A stretch of 64,000 nt of DNA, taken from positions 3,040,001 to 3,104,000 of the forward strand of contig NZ_CP096016.1 in the NCBI RefSeq assembly GCF_023650515.1, in the 5' to 3' direction. The stretch comes from Alkalimarinus coralli (lineage in GTDB: Bacteria > Pseudomonadota > Gammaproteobacteria > Pseudomonadales > Oleiphilaceae). This document shows positions 1-7,805 of this stretch, one piece after another (the stretch's first letter is position 1; the number at the start of each line of letters is the position of its first letter). The position numbers were made by a program, and so were the translations under genes. Below the pieces are notes generated by a model, which worked only from the letters and a program-made list of their open reading frames with translations, had not been told where the DNA came from and did no database searches.

Positions 1-253
1 CATGGCTTAACGGGTATTTCCCCTAAATACCTGCCTCGTCACCTCTCTATACAACCTTATGAATTTATAGTATTTTTTCACCTATCTCAAAAAATACCCA
101 CAAAGTGGTATGAGTAATGCTTTACCTAGTATGTAAGGAACATTGGCGTGGGAGCTTTCAAAAACCTAATCGTAATCAAAGCCTCTCCACTCAGTGCTTC
201 TAACCAAAAAGTTGATTTCTAAGTAACGATCAGATTTTTATAACATCGGAGAT
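1..253. other. intergenic stretch, no gene seen
   Basis: No credible coding region was seen on either strand here. The only clear structure is a small inverted repeat at 13-31 (arms GGTATTT and AAATACC around a 5-base loop), which could be an operator or a weak hairpin. The sequence is AT-rich and presumably holds the promoter of the small ORF at 254, but no convincing -35/-10 pair stood out. Confidence 0.4.
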
Positions 254-370
254 ATGGCTATGAAACGAGCAAAAGAAGGAAATTTTCTATTCACCCTAAC
301 CCACCCAAGTGAAACGGTTTACATGAAGGAGATGGAGGCGTATTTCGACTCAATGTATTTTGCTAACTAA
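254..370 (+). CDS. small hypothetical protein (36-38 aa)
   Basis: This short ORF starts with two in-frame ATGs (254 and 260). A GGAG at 248-251 is well placed for the second one, 8 bases away. The peptide is Lys/Glu-rich at the start (MKRAKEGNF), has several aromatic residues (FLF, VYM, AYFDSMYF), and has no signal peptide or membrane segment. It ends just before a strong hairpin at 378-406, which gives it the layout of a complete small transcription unit: Shine-Dalgarno, ORF, terminator. I do not recognise a family. It could be a real small protein or a chance ORF inside an untranslated RNA; the ribosome site plus terminator favour the first. Confidence 0.4.
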   Translation: MAMKRAKEGNFLFTLTHPSETVYMKEMEAYFDSMYFAN

Positions 371-377
371 ACCAATT

Positions 378-406
378 TAATCAAGGGCACATATTGCCCT
401 TGATTA
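378..406 (+). terminator. Rho-independent-type terminator after small ORF
   Basis: The two arms TAATCAAGGGCA (378-389) and TGCCCTTGATTA (395-406) pair over 12 bp without mismatch around a 5-base loop. An AAACTTT stretch follows. It starts 8 bases after the stop of the small ORF. Being nearly symmetric, it could also act on the opposite strand for transcripts leaving the flagellin gene. Confidence 0.65.
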
Positions 407-486
407 AAACTTTCGGGCACATGGAAATACAGACCAGGATGTCTATAAGGAAGAGTACCGCTAGCCAAGGACGGCGTTTTTATCCG

Positions 487-1293
487 CTAACTTAATAACT
501 GCAACACCAAACCTCGATCACCATTTGCCTGAGCCTGAACAGCAATTTGAGCCTGATTTTTAATCTGGTTTGAAACAAGGTCACTCGCCTCTTTGGCAAT
601 ATCCGCATCAGCAATTCTACTTTTTGCCTCGGCTGTATTAATGCTCTCTTCTTGTATACGATCAGTAATCGACTCAAAACGGTTGGCAATAGCACCTAAC
701 TCTGAGTTTCGTTCACTGATGATCGCCAAAGATGAGTCGATTGTACTCAAGGCATTTGAAGCCGCTTCCGCAGACGTAAGATCAATGGCAAAAAGGCCAT
801 TATCGGTTAGCTTAGCCTGTATGTTTTCACCCTCAACGGAGACCTTATCCGCTTCACCTGGGCCTATCTGAAACGACTGAGAACCATCACTGTTTAACAA
901 GCTCACACCATTAAAACGTGCTGTTTCAAGTGTTTGCTGAGTCTCTTGCAGTAGTTGATCTGCTTCTTTTTGCAGCGCTTCACGGTCACTACGATTGAGT
1001 GCACCATTCCCCGCTTGAATTGAGAGTTCCCTGATTCTTTGTAGCTTGTCAGTCATTGTATCAAGCGCGCCGGACTCAACCTGAACCAGAGAGATGCCAT
1101 CACTGGCATTTCTTAATGACGTATTCAACCCGCTTAGCTGCGTCGCCATTCTATTTGAAATGGCTAAGCCCGCAGCGTCATCAGCAGCACTGTTAATGCG
1201 TTGCCCGGAGCTGATGCGGTTAAACTGCGTATTCGTGTTATTGGTCTGCTGGGAACCTGCCGCCCCCGCAGGGCCATTAATTGTTATCGCCAT
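487..1293 (-). CDS. short flagellin (filament protein)
   Basis: Flagellin is the secreted subunit that polymerises into the flagellar filament. The conserved N-terminal core is clear (ISSGQRIN, then DDAAGLAIS near residues 27-48), as are the D1 helices with IRELSIQAGNG and the C-terminal core (EASDLVSNQI, then QAQANGDRGLVLQLLS). At 268 residues it is essentially D0 plus D1 with little hypervariable D2/D3, so it would make a thin, smooth filament protein. The start at 1293 is chosen because GGGAGGGA lies 3-5 bases upstream; an earlier in-frame ATG at 1314 lacks this. The extreme N-terminus (MAITINGPAG, then Gln/Asn/Thr-rich) differs from the usual MA-x-INTN opening and is a few residues shorter. 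No other flagellar gene is adjacent, so it is probably an accessory flagellin. Confidence in the family is high; filament function is inferred. Confidence 0.93.
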   Translation of the reverse strand: MAITINGPAGAAGSQQTNNTNTQFNRISSGQRINSAADDAAGLAISNRMATQLSGLNTSLRNASDGISLVQVESGALDTMTDKLQRIRELSIQAGNGALNRSDREALQKEADQLLQETQQTLETARFNGVSLLNSDGSQSFQIGPGEADKVSVEGENIQAKLTDNGLFAIDLTSAEAASNALSTIDSSLAIISERNSELGAIANRFESITDRIQEESINTAEAKSRIADADIAKEASDLVSNQIKNQAQIAVQAQANGDRGLVLQLLS

Positions 1294-1498
1294 ATTTCCC
1301 TCCCAATGTACCATTTAACGAATCGCGCCAAAAAACAGCACTCATCTAAATCGCTATAGTTATAGTATAGTTGTTCAATACTTAACCATACCTAGCCCCT
1401 TGTAGGAGGGTGCCCTGCGCCCGATTCGATGCAGTTCACGCGGCGCGAACATTCCTTACTAAATAGTTGATAAAACCCTAAACCCCAGATACTATTAA

Positions 1499-1514
1499 CT
1501 GATTATTTATACAG
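1499..1514 (+). promoter_or_regulatory. LexA (SOS) box upstream of yebG
   Basis: CTGATTATTTATACAG fits the gammaproteobacterial LexA pattern CTG-N10-CAG with an AT-rich centre ending in TATACAG. It lies 14 bases before the yebG start codon, where bound LexA would block initiation. E. coli yebG is a known LexA-controlled gene, which supports the assignment. Confidence 0.85.
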
Positions 1515-1528
1515 TACCGGAGCAAACA

Positions 1529-1819
1529 ATGGCGGTAACCACGTTATATATGTCTGATCGAGACCCAGAAAAACGCACTTTCACCGACAAAAAAGAAGCG
1601 GATGCTTTAGATAAAAAGCTTGAATTTGCCGAAAACCTTCGACTATTCCTGGAAGCGAGAATTGTTGGCCTGGATGAAGAAAAAGCGGAGCAAATAGGTT
1701 TGCTTATAGCAGACTATAAAGACGAAATGCTCACAGCCTTAAAGGGAAAACCTGAAGTATTGGCGAACATAGACAAGGATAACGTCGAAGCAATCGACTC
1801 ACTGAAAAACACGGGTTAA
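1529..1819 (+). CDS. YebG-family DNA-damage-inducible protein
   Basis: YebG is a small SOS-induced protein of unclear biochemical role. The 96-residue product has the family hallmark FTDKKEADALDKKL near residues 18-31 (E. coli has FTSKKEADAYDKML), followed by a helical acidic C-terminal half. A GGAG ribosome site at 1519-1522 lies 6 bases before the ATG. The LexA box at 1499-1514 sits directly upstream, so regulation by LexA is very likely. It is monocistronic: a convergent terminator at 1861-1887 follows. Length matches the family (E. coli about 96 aa). The function beyond SOS induction is not known to me. Confidence 0.9.
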   Translation: MAVTTLYMSDRDPEKRTFTDKKEADALDKKLEFAENLRLFLEARIVGLDEEKAEQIGLLIADYKDEMLTALKGKPEVLANIDKDNVEAIDSLKNTG

Positions 1820-1860
1820 ACCTGCGCAAGAACAGGCAGTGATAAACAATGCACGCAGTC

Positions 1861-1887
1861 AAAATGAGAGGCTCATCCTCTCATTTT
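1861..1887. terminator. bidirectional terminator between yebG and 1902 gene
   Basis: AAAATGAGAGG (1861-1871) pairs with CCTCTCATTTT (1877-1887) around a CTCAT loop. The right arm ends in a T-run for + strand transcripts and the left arm gives a T-run on the - strand. It therefore serves the convergent genes yebG (+) and the membrane protein (-). Confidence 0.8.
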
Positions 1888-1901
1888 TATGTTAACCGCC
1901 A

Positions 1902-2708
1902 CTACCCATAAAGCTGCTTTTTCTTAAAGTGCTCGTTATCGTCATCAAGAGAGTCCCACTCCCTCATTAACAGTACATTCTCCTCGCTTGCTTTGCTCTC
2001 GCCAGATGAAGCAGGGTTATTGTCGCCCGCCTCCTGAGATGCCAAGAACTGCTCATTTTCTTCAATCAGTTTAAGGCACTCCTGCACCCCCTGCTCGGCT
2101 GTCTCAAATTCCAGGTGTTTATTGAACTCGTTTAACTCATTGTTGAAGTGATGAATGGCAAGCCGGTACTCCTTTGCTTTGGACGCATTCAAACCTTGCT
2201 CCCGATAAAAGTCAGTTAAGCACTTTACGGAAAACCAGTTCACATGACCAATCACCTCATTAGCAACATCCTGCCCGATAGCATTGACTCTCGCCTGGAT
2301 TTCAACGAACCGGCTAAACTCATTTAGGTGTATTTGGGCCTGGCGCGCGTCAACGGCTGTTTTTAAGGTAACCGGCGCAGGCCTTACAAAATTCTTTTGC
2401 AGCTCATCCAGCATTGACTGATTACGAAATATCTTGGAAGACACCAATTGGCTGCCCGGTATATCTTTTTTCAACTTGTTTAAAAAGCAGATTGCCCGCT
2501 CCAGCAACAATAGCTTTGATTCGCGAGTCAGGTATTGACTGGGGATTTGGTGCAAGAAACGCTGGGTCAGTCGATAGGCATGGGTCAACTGCGCCACTCT
2601 GCGCATTTTTTCCATTTGCGCATCCTGATATCGGCGATATAAATGCAACGCGATAGGAGCCACCACGCAAAAAAGCAGTAATATTCCACCAACAATTAAT
2701 GTAGACAT
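1902..2708 (-). CDS. membrane-anchored hypothetical protein, helical
   Basis: I do not recognise this 268-residue protein. It begins with a single hydrophobic segment (residues 4-23, TLIVGGILLL to LHLY) followed by RRYQDAQMEKMRR, so it is likely an inner-membrane anchor with a cytoplasmic helical body by the positive-inside rule. The rest is predicted-looking helix rich in Leu/Glu/Lys with no Cys pair or catalytic motif. The C-terminal 40 residues are acidic and Ser/Asn-rich (low complexity), then end in FKKKQLYG. It is convergent with yebG and shares its terminator. No clear ribosome site was seen at the ATG. A scaffold or regulatory role is possible but not shown. Confidence 0.75.
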   Translation of the reverse strand: MSTLIVGGILLLFCVVAPIALHLYRRYQDAQMEKMRRVAQLTHAYRLTQRFLHQIPSQYLTRESKLLLLERAICFLNKLKKDIPGSQLVSSKIFRNQSMLDELQKNFVRPAPVTLKTAVDARQAQIHLNEFSRFVEIQARVNAIGQDVANEVIGHVNWFSVKCLTDFYREQGLNASKAKEYRLAIHHFNNELNEFNKHLEFETAEQGVQECLKLIEENEQFLASQEAGDNNPASSGESKASEENVLLMREWDSLDDDNEHFKKKQLYG

Positions 2709-2957
2709 ATGTTCAGCAAAAAGCCTCTATGGAACAAGATGATATATTGACAGTTTAACGCAATAAATTTTGCCATCTATCATAAAACCGCTACAGTTTG
2801 TGACCGTTTGTTATTAAAACTTTCGACTACCCCACGAGCAATCCACAAACTTTCCTGATCATAAACTATACTCATTGATACCCGCGTGGTGGTGCACAGC
2901 AGCCACGAACCAATCCTTCATTACAGCTTGCAAAGCCAGGAAGCGATACCGTTGATA

Positions 2958-3902
2958 ATGAATGGCCAAATACAAAAACAGTTAGAAGTTCGAATGGGGG
3001 CTGAACATGCCAGAAAGCGCCTCGCTATTGAAAAGGCGCATACGGCTCAGGTATTTGGTCAAGGGCGTAACTTTTTCCACATTGAAAACTGGTACTCCGT
3101 TCACTCTGTCATTCGCAATACCCTCCGTTTATGCCTTATGCACAAACGCGGACAACAAAACGCCCGAGACATTCAGGTCAAGCGCAACACGGTTCAGCTT
3201 TCTAACCTTCATCGAGACCTTGAAGGCTTCACTATTTTGCACCTGAGCGACCTCCATGTGGACATGGATGAGGAAGCAACGCTCTCACTGATCAACCAGG
3301 TGCGCACTGTTGAATATGATATTTGTGTGATGACCGGAGACTACCGCGCTCGCACATACGGCGATATTGAAGGCGCGCTCAGGGCGATGAAGAGAGTCAG
3401 ATACCACTTAAAGCAGGATATTTATGCTGTATTGGGCAACCATGACAGCATTCTCATGGTGCCAGCTTTGGAAGAGATGGGTATCCAGCTGCTGTTAAAT
3501 GAAAACACCACCATCAAACAGGGGCAAGGGACGTTTTTTTTAAGCGGCATTGATGATGCCCACTACTTTCAGGCTGATGATATAGCGAAAGCAGCAACGG
3601 GTCTTTCTGAGTCTATTCCCAGCATTCTCCTATCCCACACCCCTGCTATTTATAAACAAGCCGCTGACGCTGGTTTTGACCTGACTCTTTCAGGACACAC
3701 TCATGGCGGCCAAATATGCCTTCCCTTGGGCATTCCACTCACCCTGGATTCCGACTGTCCACGCTTTGTCGGTAAAGGAAGGTGGCGTTATCAGAACATG
3801 CAGGGGTATACCTCTGTGGGTGCGGGCACATCGGTGGTTAATGTACGAATTAACTGCCCACCAGAGATTACGCTTCATACGTTACGCAAGCGACGACCAT
3901 AA
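2958..3902 (+). CDS. metallophosphoesterase (YaeI/YkuE-like)
   Basis: A calcineurin-like phosphoesterase using a two-metal centre. The ligand motifs appear in order: SDLHVD, then GDY, GNHD, SHTP and GHTHGG. The roughly 90 residues ahead of the catalytic domain include FHIENWYSVHS and look like a family-specific N-terminal region, not a signal peptide. The substrate is not defined; relatives act on lipid or nucleotide phosphates. Start choice is uncertain: in-frame GTG codons exist from 2886, but a -10-like TATACT at 2867-2872 would leave almost no leader for them, so the ATG at 2958 is preferred even though neither has a good ribosome site. It is divergent from the membrane protein on its left and convergent with the CarS-like gene on its right. 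Confidence 0.85.
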   Translation: MNGQIQKQLEVRMGAEHARKRLAIEKAHTAQVFGQGRNFFHIENWYSVHSVIRNTLRLCLMHKRGQQNARDIQVKRNTVQLSNLHRDLEGFTILHLSDLHVDMDEEATLSLINQVRTVEYDICVMTGDYRARTYGDIEGALRAMKRVRYHLKQDIYAVLGNHDSILMVPALEEMGIQLLLNENTTIKQGQGTFFLSGIDDAHYFQADDIAKAATGLSESIPSILLSHTPAIYKQAADAGFDLTLSGHTHGGQICLPLGIPLTLDSDCPRFVGKGRWRYQNMQGYTSVGAGTSVVNVRINCPPEITLHTLRKRRP

Positions 3903-3995
3903 ATCGCTTAATTCTGCCGTTACAACCCTCAGCGATAGGTTCCAGACGCCTTCGCGGAGCGATATCAGACAGCACACCCTGTCAAACGGTACTGA

Positions 3996-4475
3996 CTAAT
4001 GCGGACGCTTGCGTATACCCAGTTGATACAGAACAGGTGAGACCAGAATATTGAGCAGAAAAAAGGAAAGCGTCACAACCAAGACAGTTTCAACACTGTA
4101 CCCCAAATAAAAAAAGCCAAATATGAGCGGAACAACCGCTTCAGGGATTTGATCAATGCCCACGGCTCTGCTGCTGGAGGGCCGGTTCATCCGCCGCTTA
4201 ATAAAGCTCGACAACGCGTCTCCAACGAGTGACAGAAACCCAAAAAGTAATCCAAACCAAAAAGACAGTCCAACCAAGAAAGAGACGACGGCCGCGCAGA
4301 GTGCTCCTGATAAAAAACCTCGCCACGTTTTGCTAGGGCCTAACAACCGCTTCCCGTCTGCGAGCACATAATGGTGATCTACAGGCCAGGAAAACCTATC
4401 CCCGTGGTAGCAATACAGGAGAACAGGCGCCCCGTTAGCCGAGATCAATATCAGTAATAGCTTAAGCTCTAACAC
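3996..4475 (-). CDS. CDP-archaeol synthase (CarS)-like membrane protein
   Basis: A 159-residue polytopic protein with four or five hydrophobic segments. The signature of the CarS/DUF46 group is visible: DGKRLLGPSKTWRG near residues 40-53 and GDALSSFIKRR near residues 85-95. This group is related to CDP-diacylglycerol synthases (CdsA), which make CDP-activated lipids from CTP and a phospholipid. In archaea CarS makes CDP-archaeol; the substrate of bacterial members is not established, so the function here is inferred by fold and motif only. It lies next to a small hypothetical gene on the same strand (33 bases apart), possibly co-transcribed. It is not the housekeeping CdsA, which is longer. 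Confidence 0.75.
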   Translation of the reverse strand: MLELKLLLILISANGAPVLLYCYHGDRFSWPVDHHYVLADGKRLLGPSKTWRGFLSGALCAAVVSFLVGLSFWFGLLFGFLSLVGDALSSFIKRRMNRPSSSRAVGIDQIPEAVVPLIFGFFYLGYSVETVLVVTLSFFLLNILVSPVLYQLGIRKRPH

Positions 4476-4507
4476 CAGTCAGCCCTCAGTGAGCAAGTAG
4501 ACTCGAG

Positions 4508-4786
4508 CTATCCTGCACCGCGTAGCTTTACATGATCATAAATAGCCATCACATTCTCGAACCGGAGAATTAATGTATGAACACTGTTGCTGTAGGTGTC
4601 ATGAAGGTGAAACTTAAAACGAGATTGCTGTCCTCCATTAAGAAACTCATCAAACTCCCGGCTCAGAGCCCTGACATCCCCACTGTGCTCTTTGCTCCAG
4701 GCTGCGTTAAATGGGCCAAGAACGGCCCCGCCCTTAAGACAGACTGTAACCTCATGATTTGTTAGTGCATCGTCGGATAGTTGCAT
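4508..4786 (-). CDS. small conserved-looking hypothetical protein (92 aa)
   Basis: Unrecognised soluble protein. Its sequence starts MQLSDDALTN and has a compact alpha/beta look (VTVCLKGGAVLGPF, then HTLILRFENVMAIYDHV). The start at 4786 is chosen because GGAGG lies 5 bases upstream, whereas an upstream in-frame ATG at 4825 has none. It precedes the CarS-like gene by 32 bases on the same strand, so the two may form an operon. No signal peptide, membrane span or cysteine motif is seen. Confidence 0.6.
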   Translation of the reverse strand: MQLSDDALTNHEVTVCLKGGAVLGPFNAAWSKEHSGDVRALSREFDEFLNGGQQSRFKFHLHDTYSNSVHTLILRFENVMAIYDHVKLRGAG

Positions 4787-4926
4787 GGCAGCCTCCAAAC
4801 CCCGCTCGAGGGACAAATAAAACACTTCCCTAGAGTGTAGTTCAAGCCAGGCAGAAAGGCTGTGCAGAATAAAGCAGAATAAAAACGTTTGCCCATTATT
4901 AGCAAAGAGATTGCGTAAACAACGCT

Positions 4927-5700
4927 TTACTCATAATACTGTTGATGTGTCTTAACTATTTGAGCCAACTCTCCTTTTTGCTTCATCAAGGCAATTTTTT
5001 CATTAAACGCAGTAATGATAGACGGTCCATCTTTGTTATAGAGGCTAACAGTAATGTGTAGCCCTTTTTCCGTTAACGGTTTAGGCAACACCTCAAGCTC
5101 TTTTAGCTTGCTCGGCATATAGCTCTTTAACTCGTGCCGCATAACCCAAAAGTCACCCAATGCCAGATCAGCGCGGCCTTCCAACAACGTGAGCAGCGCC
5201 TGTATTACATGATTGTTCTTTATTTGATAGATGCCAGGGTGAGACTCGAATTCATTGCCGTACGCATAGTCATGAACGGTTGCAACCATAAGCCCTTCGA
5301 TGTCATCAAGCGACTGAAACGTTGTAGGGCTATTTTTACGTTTAATAAAGTTAAGGCGATTGACAATAAACGGGTCGCTATAGAGGTGAAAGCGAGCCCG
5401 TTCGTCTGAGTACCAATATCCCAGAATCACGTCATACACTCCAGCCTCAACCCCTTCTCTGACTTGAGCCCACGTCGGCAGCATTACAACGTTTGTTTCA
5501 ATACCTGCATCTTCAAACGCTTTGGTGACGATATCGACAGCCATCCCCTGATTGGGAAGGTCTCGGCCAATGTAGGGAGGCCAACTTGCAGTGGCCAATT
5601 TCAGCGGCTCGGCCAACACATAAGGCGACCCCGTTAAACTCAACAGCAATACCAGCAGACTTGCCAGTGCAGAAAGGTTTTTTTGATTATTCACGGGCAT
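4927..5700 (-). CDS. periplasmic solute-binding protein (SBP_bac_3 family)
   Basis: A 257-residue exported protein of the family 3 solute-binding type, which bind amino acids or similar small ligands. The N-terminus is a signal peptide (Asn/Lys-rich start, LLVLLLSLTG core, cleavage likely after VLAEP region near residue 30). The mature part opens LKLATASWPPYIG, typical of the family, and later has GVYDVILGYWYSDER and ADLALGDFWVMRHE. No ABC permease or ATPase gene is nearby, so it may deliver ligand to a sensor or to a transporter elsewhere. Ligand unknown. It is monocistronic by appearance, with about 90 bases separating it from the wax synthase gene upstream on the same strand. Confidence 0.85.
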   Translation of the reverse strand: MPVNNQKNLSALASLLVLLLSLTGSPYVLAEPLKLATASWPPYIGRDLPNQGMAVDIVTKAFEDAGIETNVVMLPTWAQVREGVEAGVYDVILGYWYSDERARFHLYSDPFIVNRLNFIKRKNSPTTFQSLDDIEGLMVATVHDYAYGNEFESHPGIYQIKNNHVIQALLTLLEGRADLALGDFWVMRHELKSYMPSKLKELEVLPKPLTEKGLHITVSLYNKDGPSIITAFNEKIALMKQKGELAQIVKTHQQYYE

Positions 5701-5793
5701 TTAACTCTTATTAATATTATTAACAATGCCTCATTAATTAAGACATTTTACTTTTAACACCCCGTTAGCTGCTTATAAACAACCACTCGGCGG

Positions 5794-7302
5794 CTATGAT
5801 ACCTTCGTTTTTTCCTTTCCATAGTTATCTGAATCAACTAACGAAAAGTCAAAGCGATGGTGCTCAATATGTTCAACACACCGGCGCACAATCTTCTCAG
5901 GATCGGGAAATAGCTTGGCATCACCAATCAGGCCAAACTGAACTTGCCCTCCGTAACTGATAATACTTAACCCCAGACCGACTCCGCCTGTTTGTGGCAC
6001 CCAGAACATTTGCTCTTTAATCCTTGCACCCGCTAAATATCTGGGTTCTTTAGTACCTGGAACGTTTGACATCACTGCACTGGTTTTTTTAGCAAACACA
6101 TCCATCAAAGGTTTTTGCACTTGTTTAGGCATCAACCCGGCAGCAAATAGCAAGCCAAATGAAACCCCCGGTTGAAATGATTTTTTCAGTTCAATCATAT
6201 CGTGTTTGAGCTTATAAACCCGTTCAATTGGGTTTGCGATGCCGACAGGAAGGGGCACAAAAACCGTACCAAAATAATTACCCAGCTCGTTTGCCCCTTT
6301 CGCGCCTTTAGATGGCCTGATATTGACCGGGACAGTCACATGTATCGTATGGCCTTCCACATCATCACCAGACTCCTTCATTTTCTCACGCAGCGCACCG
6401 GCAACACATGACATCAGCAAGTCGTTAATTTTGCAGCCCAAACCTTGTGCGACTGATTTAATATAGTCCAGCGACACCGGCTCAGACCAGGCGCATTTTT
6501 TCCTTGCGCCTAGTGAGCCTTTGAGAGACGTTTTGGGGTCTGGTGGCAACAGCGCCAGCTTGCCCACCTCTGATACGACTTTTAGACAGTCATTTGCGTA
6601 TGTTTTAACAATTTCAGGGTCTCTGAGCAGGTGGACACTCTCTTCAGAGGCTTTTAGTCCAACACGTGTGTACCTCTCAACCCAGTGGATCGCATTATCA
6701 ATAAACTGCTGGTAAAGAGGCCAGGGATATAGCTCATCAGCGCTAAAAGATTCAGGCTCAATACTTTCGTCATTCCCTGCTTCTGTAGCGCTGACATTCG
6801 CTCTAGCCACCACGTCAGGCCCTGAAAATGGTTTAACATTCGGGCTTTGGTCAGTGATGGCGTGAAATACAGACACTAGCGAAATGCCATCGGCATAGCA
6901 GTGGTGAATCCGCAGAATTGCAGCTACGCCATCGACATAGTTTTCGACAAAGTGTATTTGCCATAATGGCTTGGAAGGATCAAATGCAACACTTAACTGA
7001 TCAGCAAGATACGCTTGCAGCGCGGCCTTGTCTGCATTACCGGTCAACGCAACTTTATGGACATGATTATCCAAATCAAAATAAGGGTCCGGCTCCCAAT
7101 AATACTGACCGGAGTGACACACTGGCCGTTTTTTAAACCGACTATACGCTAAAAAGCGATTTCTAACCGTTCTCTTAAACTCTTCAAAGTCGATACTCTC
7201 AATAATGAGCATCGAATTAATGACCATTAGATTTGTGGGTGTATCCATTCTTAACCAAGCAATATCGACGCCGCTTATCGGTTCGTTAGCTTCAGTGCTC
7301 AT
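5794..7302 (-). CDS. wax ester synthase / diacylglycerol acyltransferase
   Basis: WS/DGAT enzymes esterify fatty acyl-CoA to fatty alcohols or diacylglycerol, forming storage wax esters or triacylglycerol at the membrane. The catalytic HHxxxDG motif is intact (HHCYADG at residues 133-139), preceded by the PLW motif (112-114). The conserved C-terminal NDLLMSCVAGAL and VSNVPGT regions are also present. I start it at 7302, where AAGGAG lies 6 bases upstream; an earlier ATG at 7368 would add 22 poorly conserved residues. At 502 residues it is slightly longer than typical (about 450-480). Its presence fits an oil-accumulating marine bacterium, and a FATP-type acyl-CoA synthetase lies about 4 kb away. 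Confidence 0.95.
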   Translation of the reverse strand: MSTEANEPISGVDIAWLRMDTPTNLMVINSMLIIESIDFEEFKRTVRNRFLAYSRFKKRPVCHSGQYYWEPDPYFDLDNHVHKVALTGNADKAALQAYLADQLSVAFDPSKPLWQIHFVENYVDGVAAILRIHHCYADGISLVSVFHAITDQSPNVKPFSGPDVVARANVSATEAGNDESIEPESFSADELYPWPLYQQFIDNAIHWVERYTRVGLKASEESVHLLRDPEIVKTYANDCLKVVSEVGKLALLPPDPKTSLKGSLGARKKCAWSEPVSLDYIKSVAQGLGCKINDLLMSCVAGALREKMKESGDDVEGHTIHVTVPVNIRPSKGAKGANELGNYFGTVFVPLPVGIANPIERVYKLKHDMIELKKSFQPGVSFGLLFAAGLMPKQVQKPLMDVFAKKTSAVMSNVPGTKEPRYLAGARIKEQMFWVPQTGGVGLGLSIISYGGQVQFGLIGDAKLFPDPEKIVRRCVEHIEHHRFDFSLVDSDNYGKEKTKVS

Positions 7303-7590
7303 GCCGGTCTCCTTGTTGTTATTCGTTATAATTATTAATGGCAACCTCCCGAATATAGAGATCACCACATTTGTTCACGCCTAGCCCATGCAATATGAAC
7401 CTATACCCTTGGCAGATCAAGTCCCTCAAAAGTTATAAAAAAGGCGCTGTTTTTTCAGTAACAAAAAATAACACAATCGTGCAATTTCCTATCCTATAAT
7501 CAATTCATAGTGTTAGAGCAGGTTCTTAATGAAGTCGCTCATGCATGAAAGAACTCAAATGATACGAATATCACAAAGTCAGGTTAAAAA

Positions 7591-7618
7591 TTGCACACTT
7601 AGACCAAAGTATTATAGA
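7591..7618 (+). promoter_or_regulatory. candidate sigma-70 promoter in a long leader for the 7806 gene
   Basis: The 7303-7805 stretch has no gene. TTGCAC (7591-7596), a 16-base spacer and TATAGA (7613-7618) make the best promoter candidate for the hydrolase gene. This would leave a leader of about 180 bases containing a hairpin at 7752-7772 (CGTGCC and GGCACG arms, 9-base loop). A second TATAAT at 7495-7500 lacks a good -35. The rest is AT-rich and featureless to me. Confidence 0.35.
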
Positions 7619-7805
7619 TTAGTGTGGCGTCATTTTAGCAACACTATTAAAATATAATGATAACGAGGTATATATTTCCCTCACAGTGATGTTCGGCCAC
7701 TAATAATAATTATGATGTAACGGATTGGTCTGAAGCTCAGAGACGTATGTACGTGCCATGTTGTAAGGCACGAAATCTGTTACCCAAATTTGGGGAGGAA
7801 GCTTA

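Noticed and set aside
1294-1440. sigma-28 or sigma-54 promoter for the flagellin gene
   Set aside because: I looked for TAAA-N15-GCCGATAA and GG-N10-GC patterns upstream of the gene and found no acceptable match.
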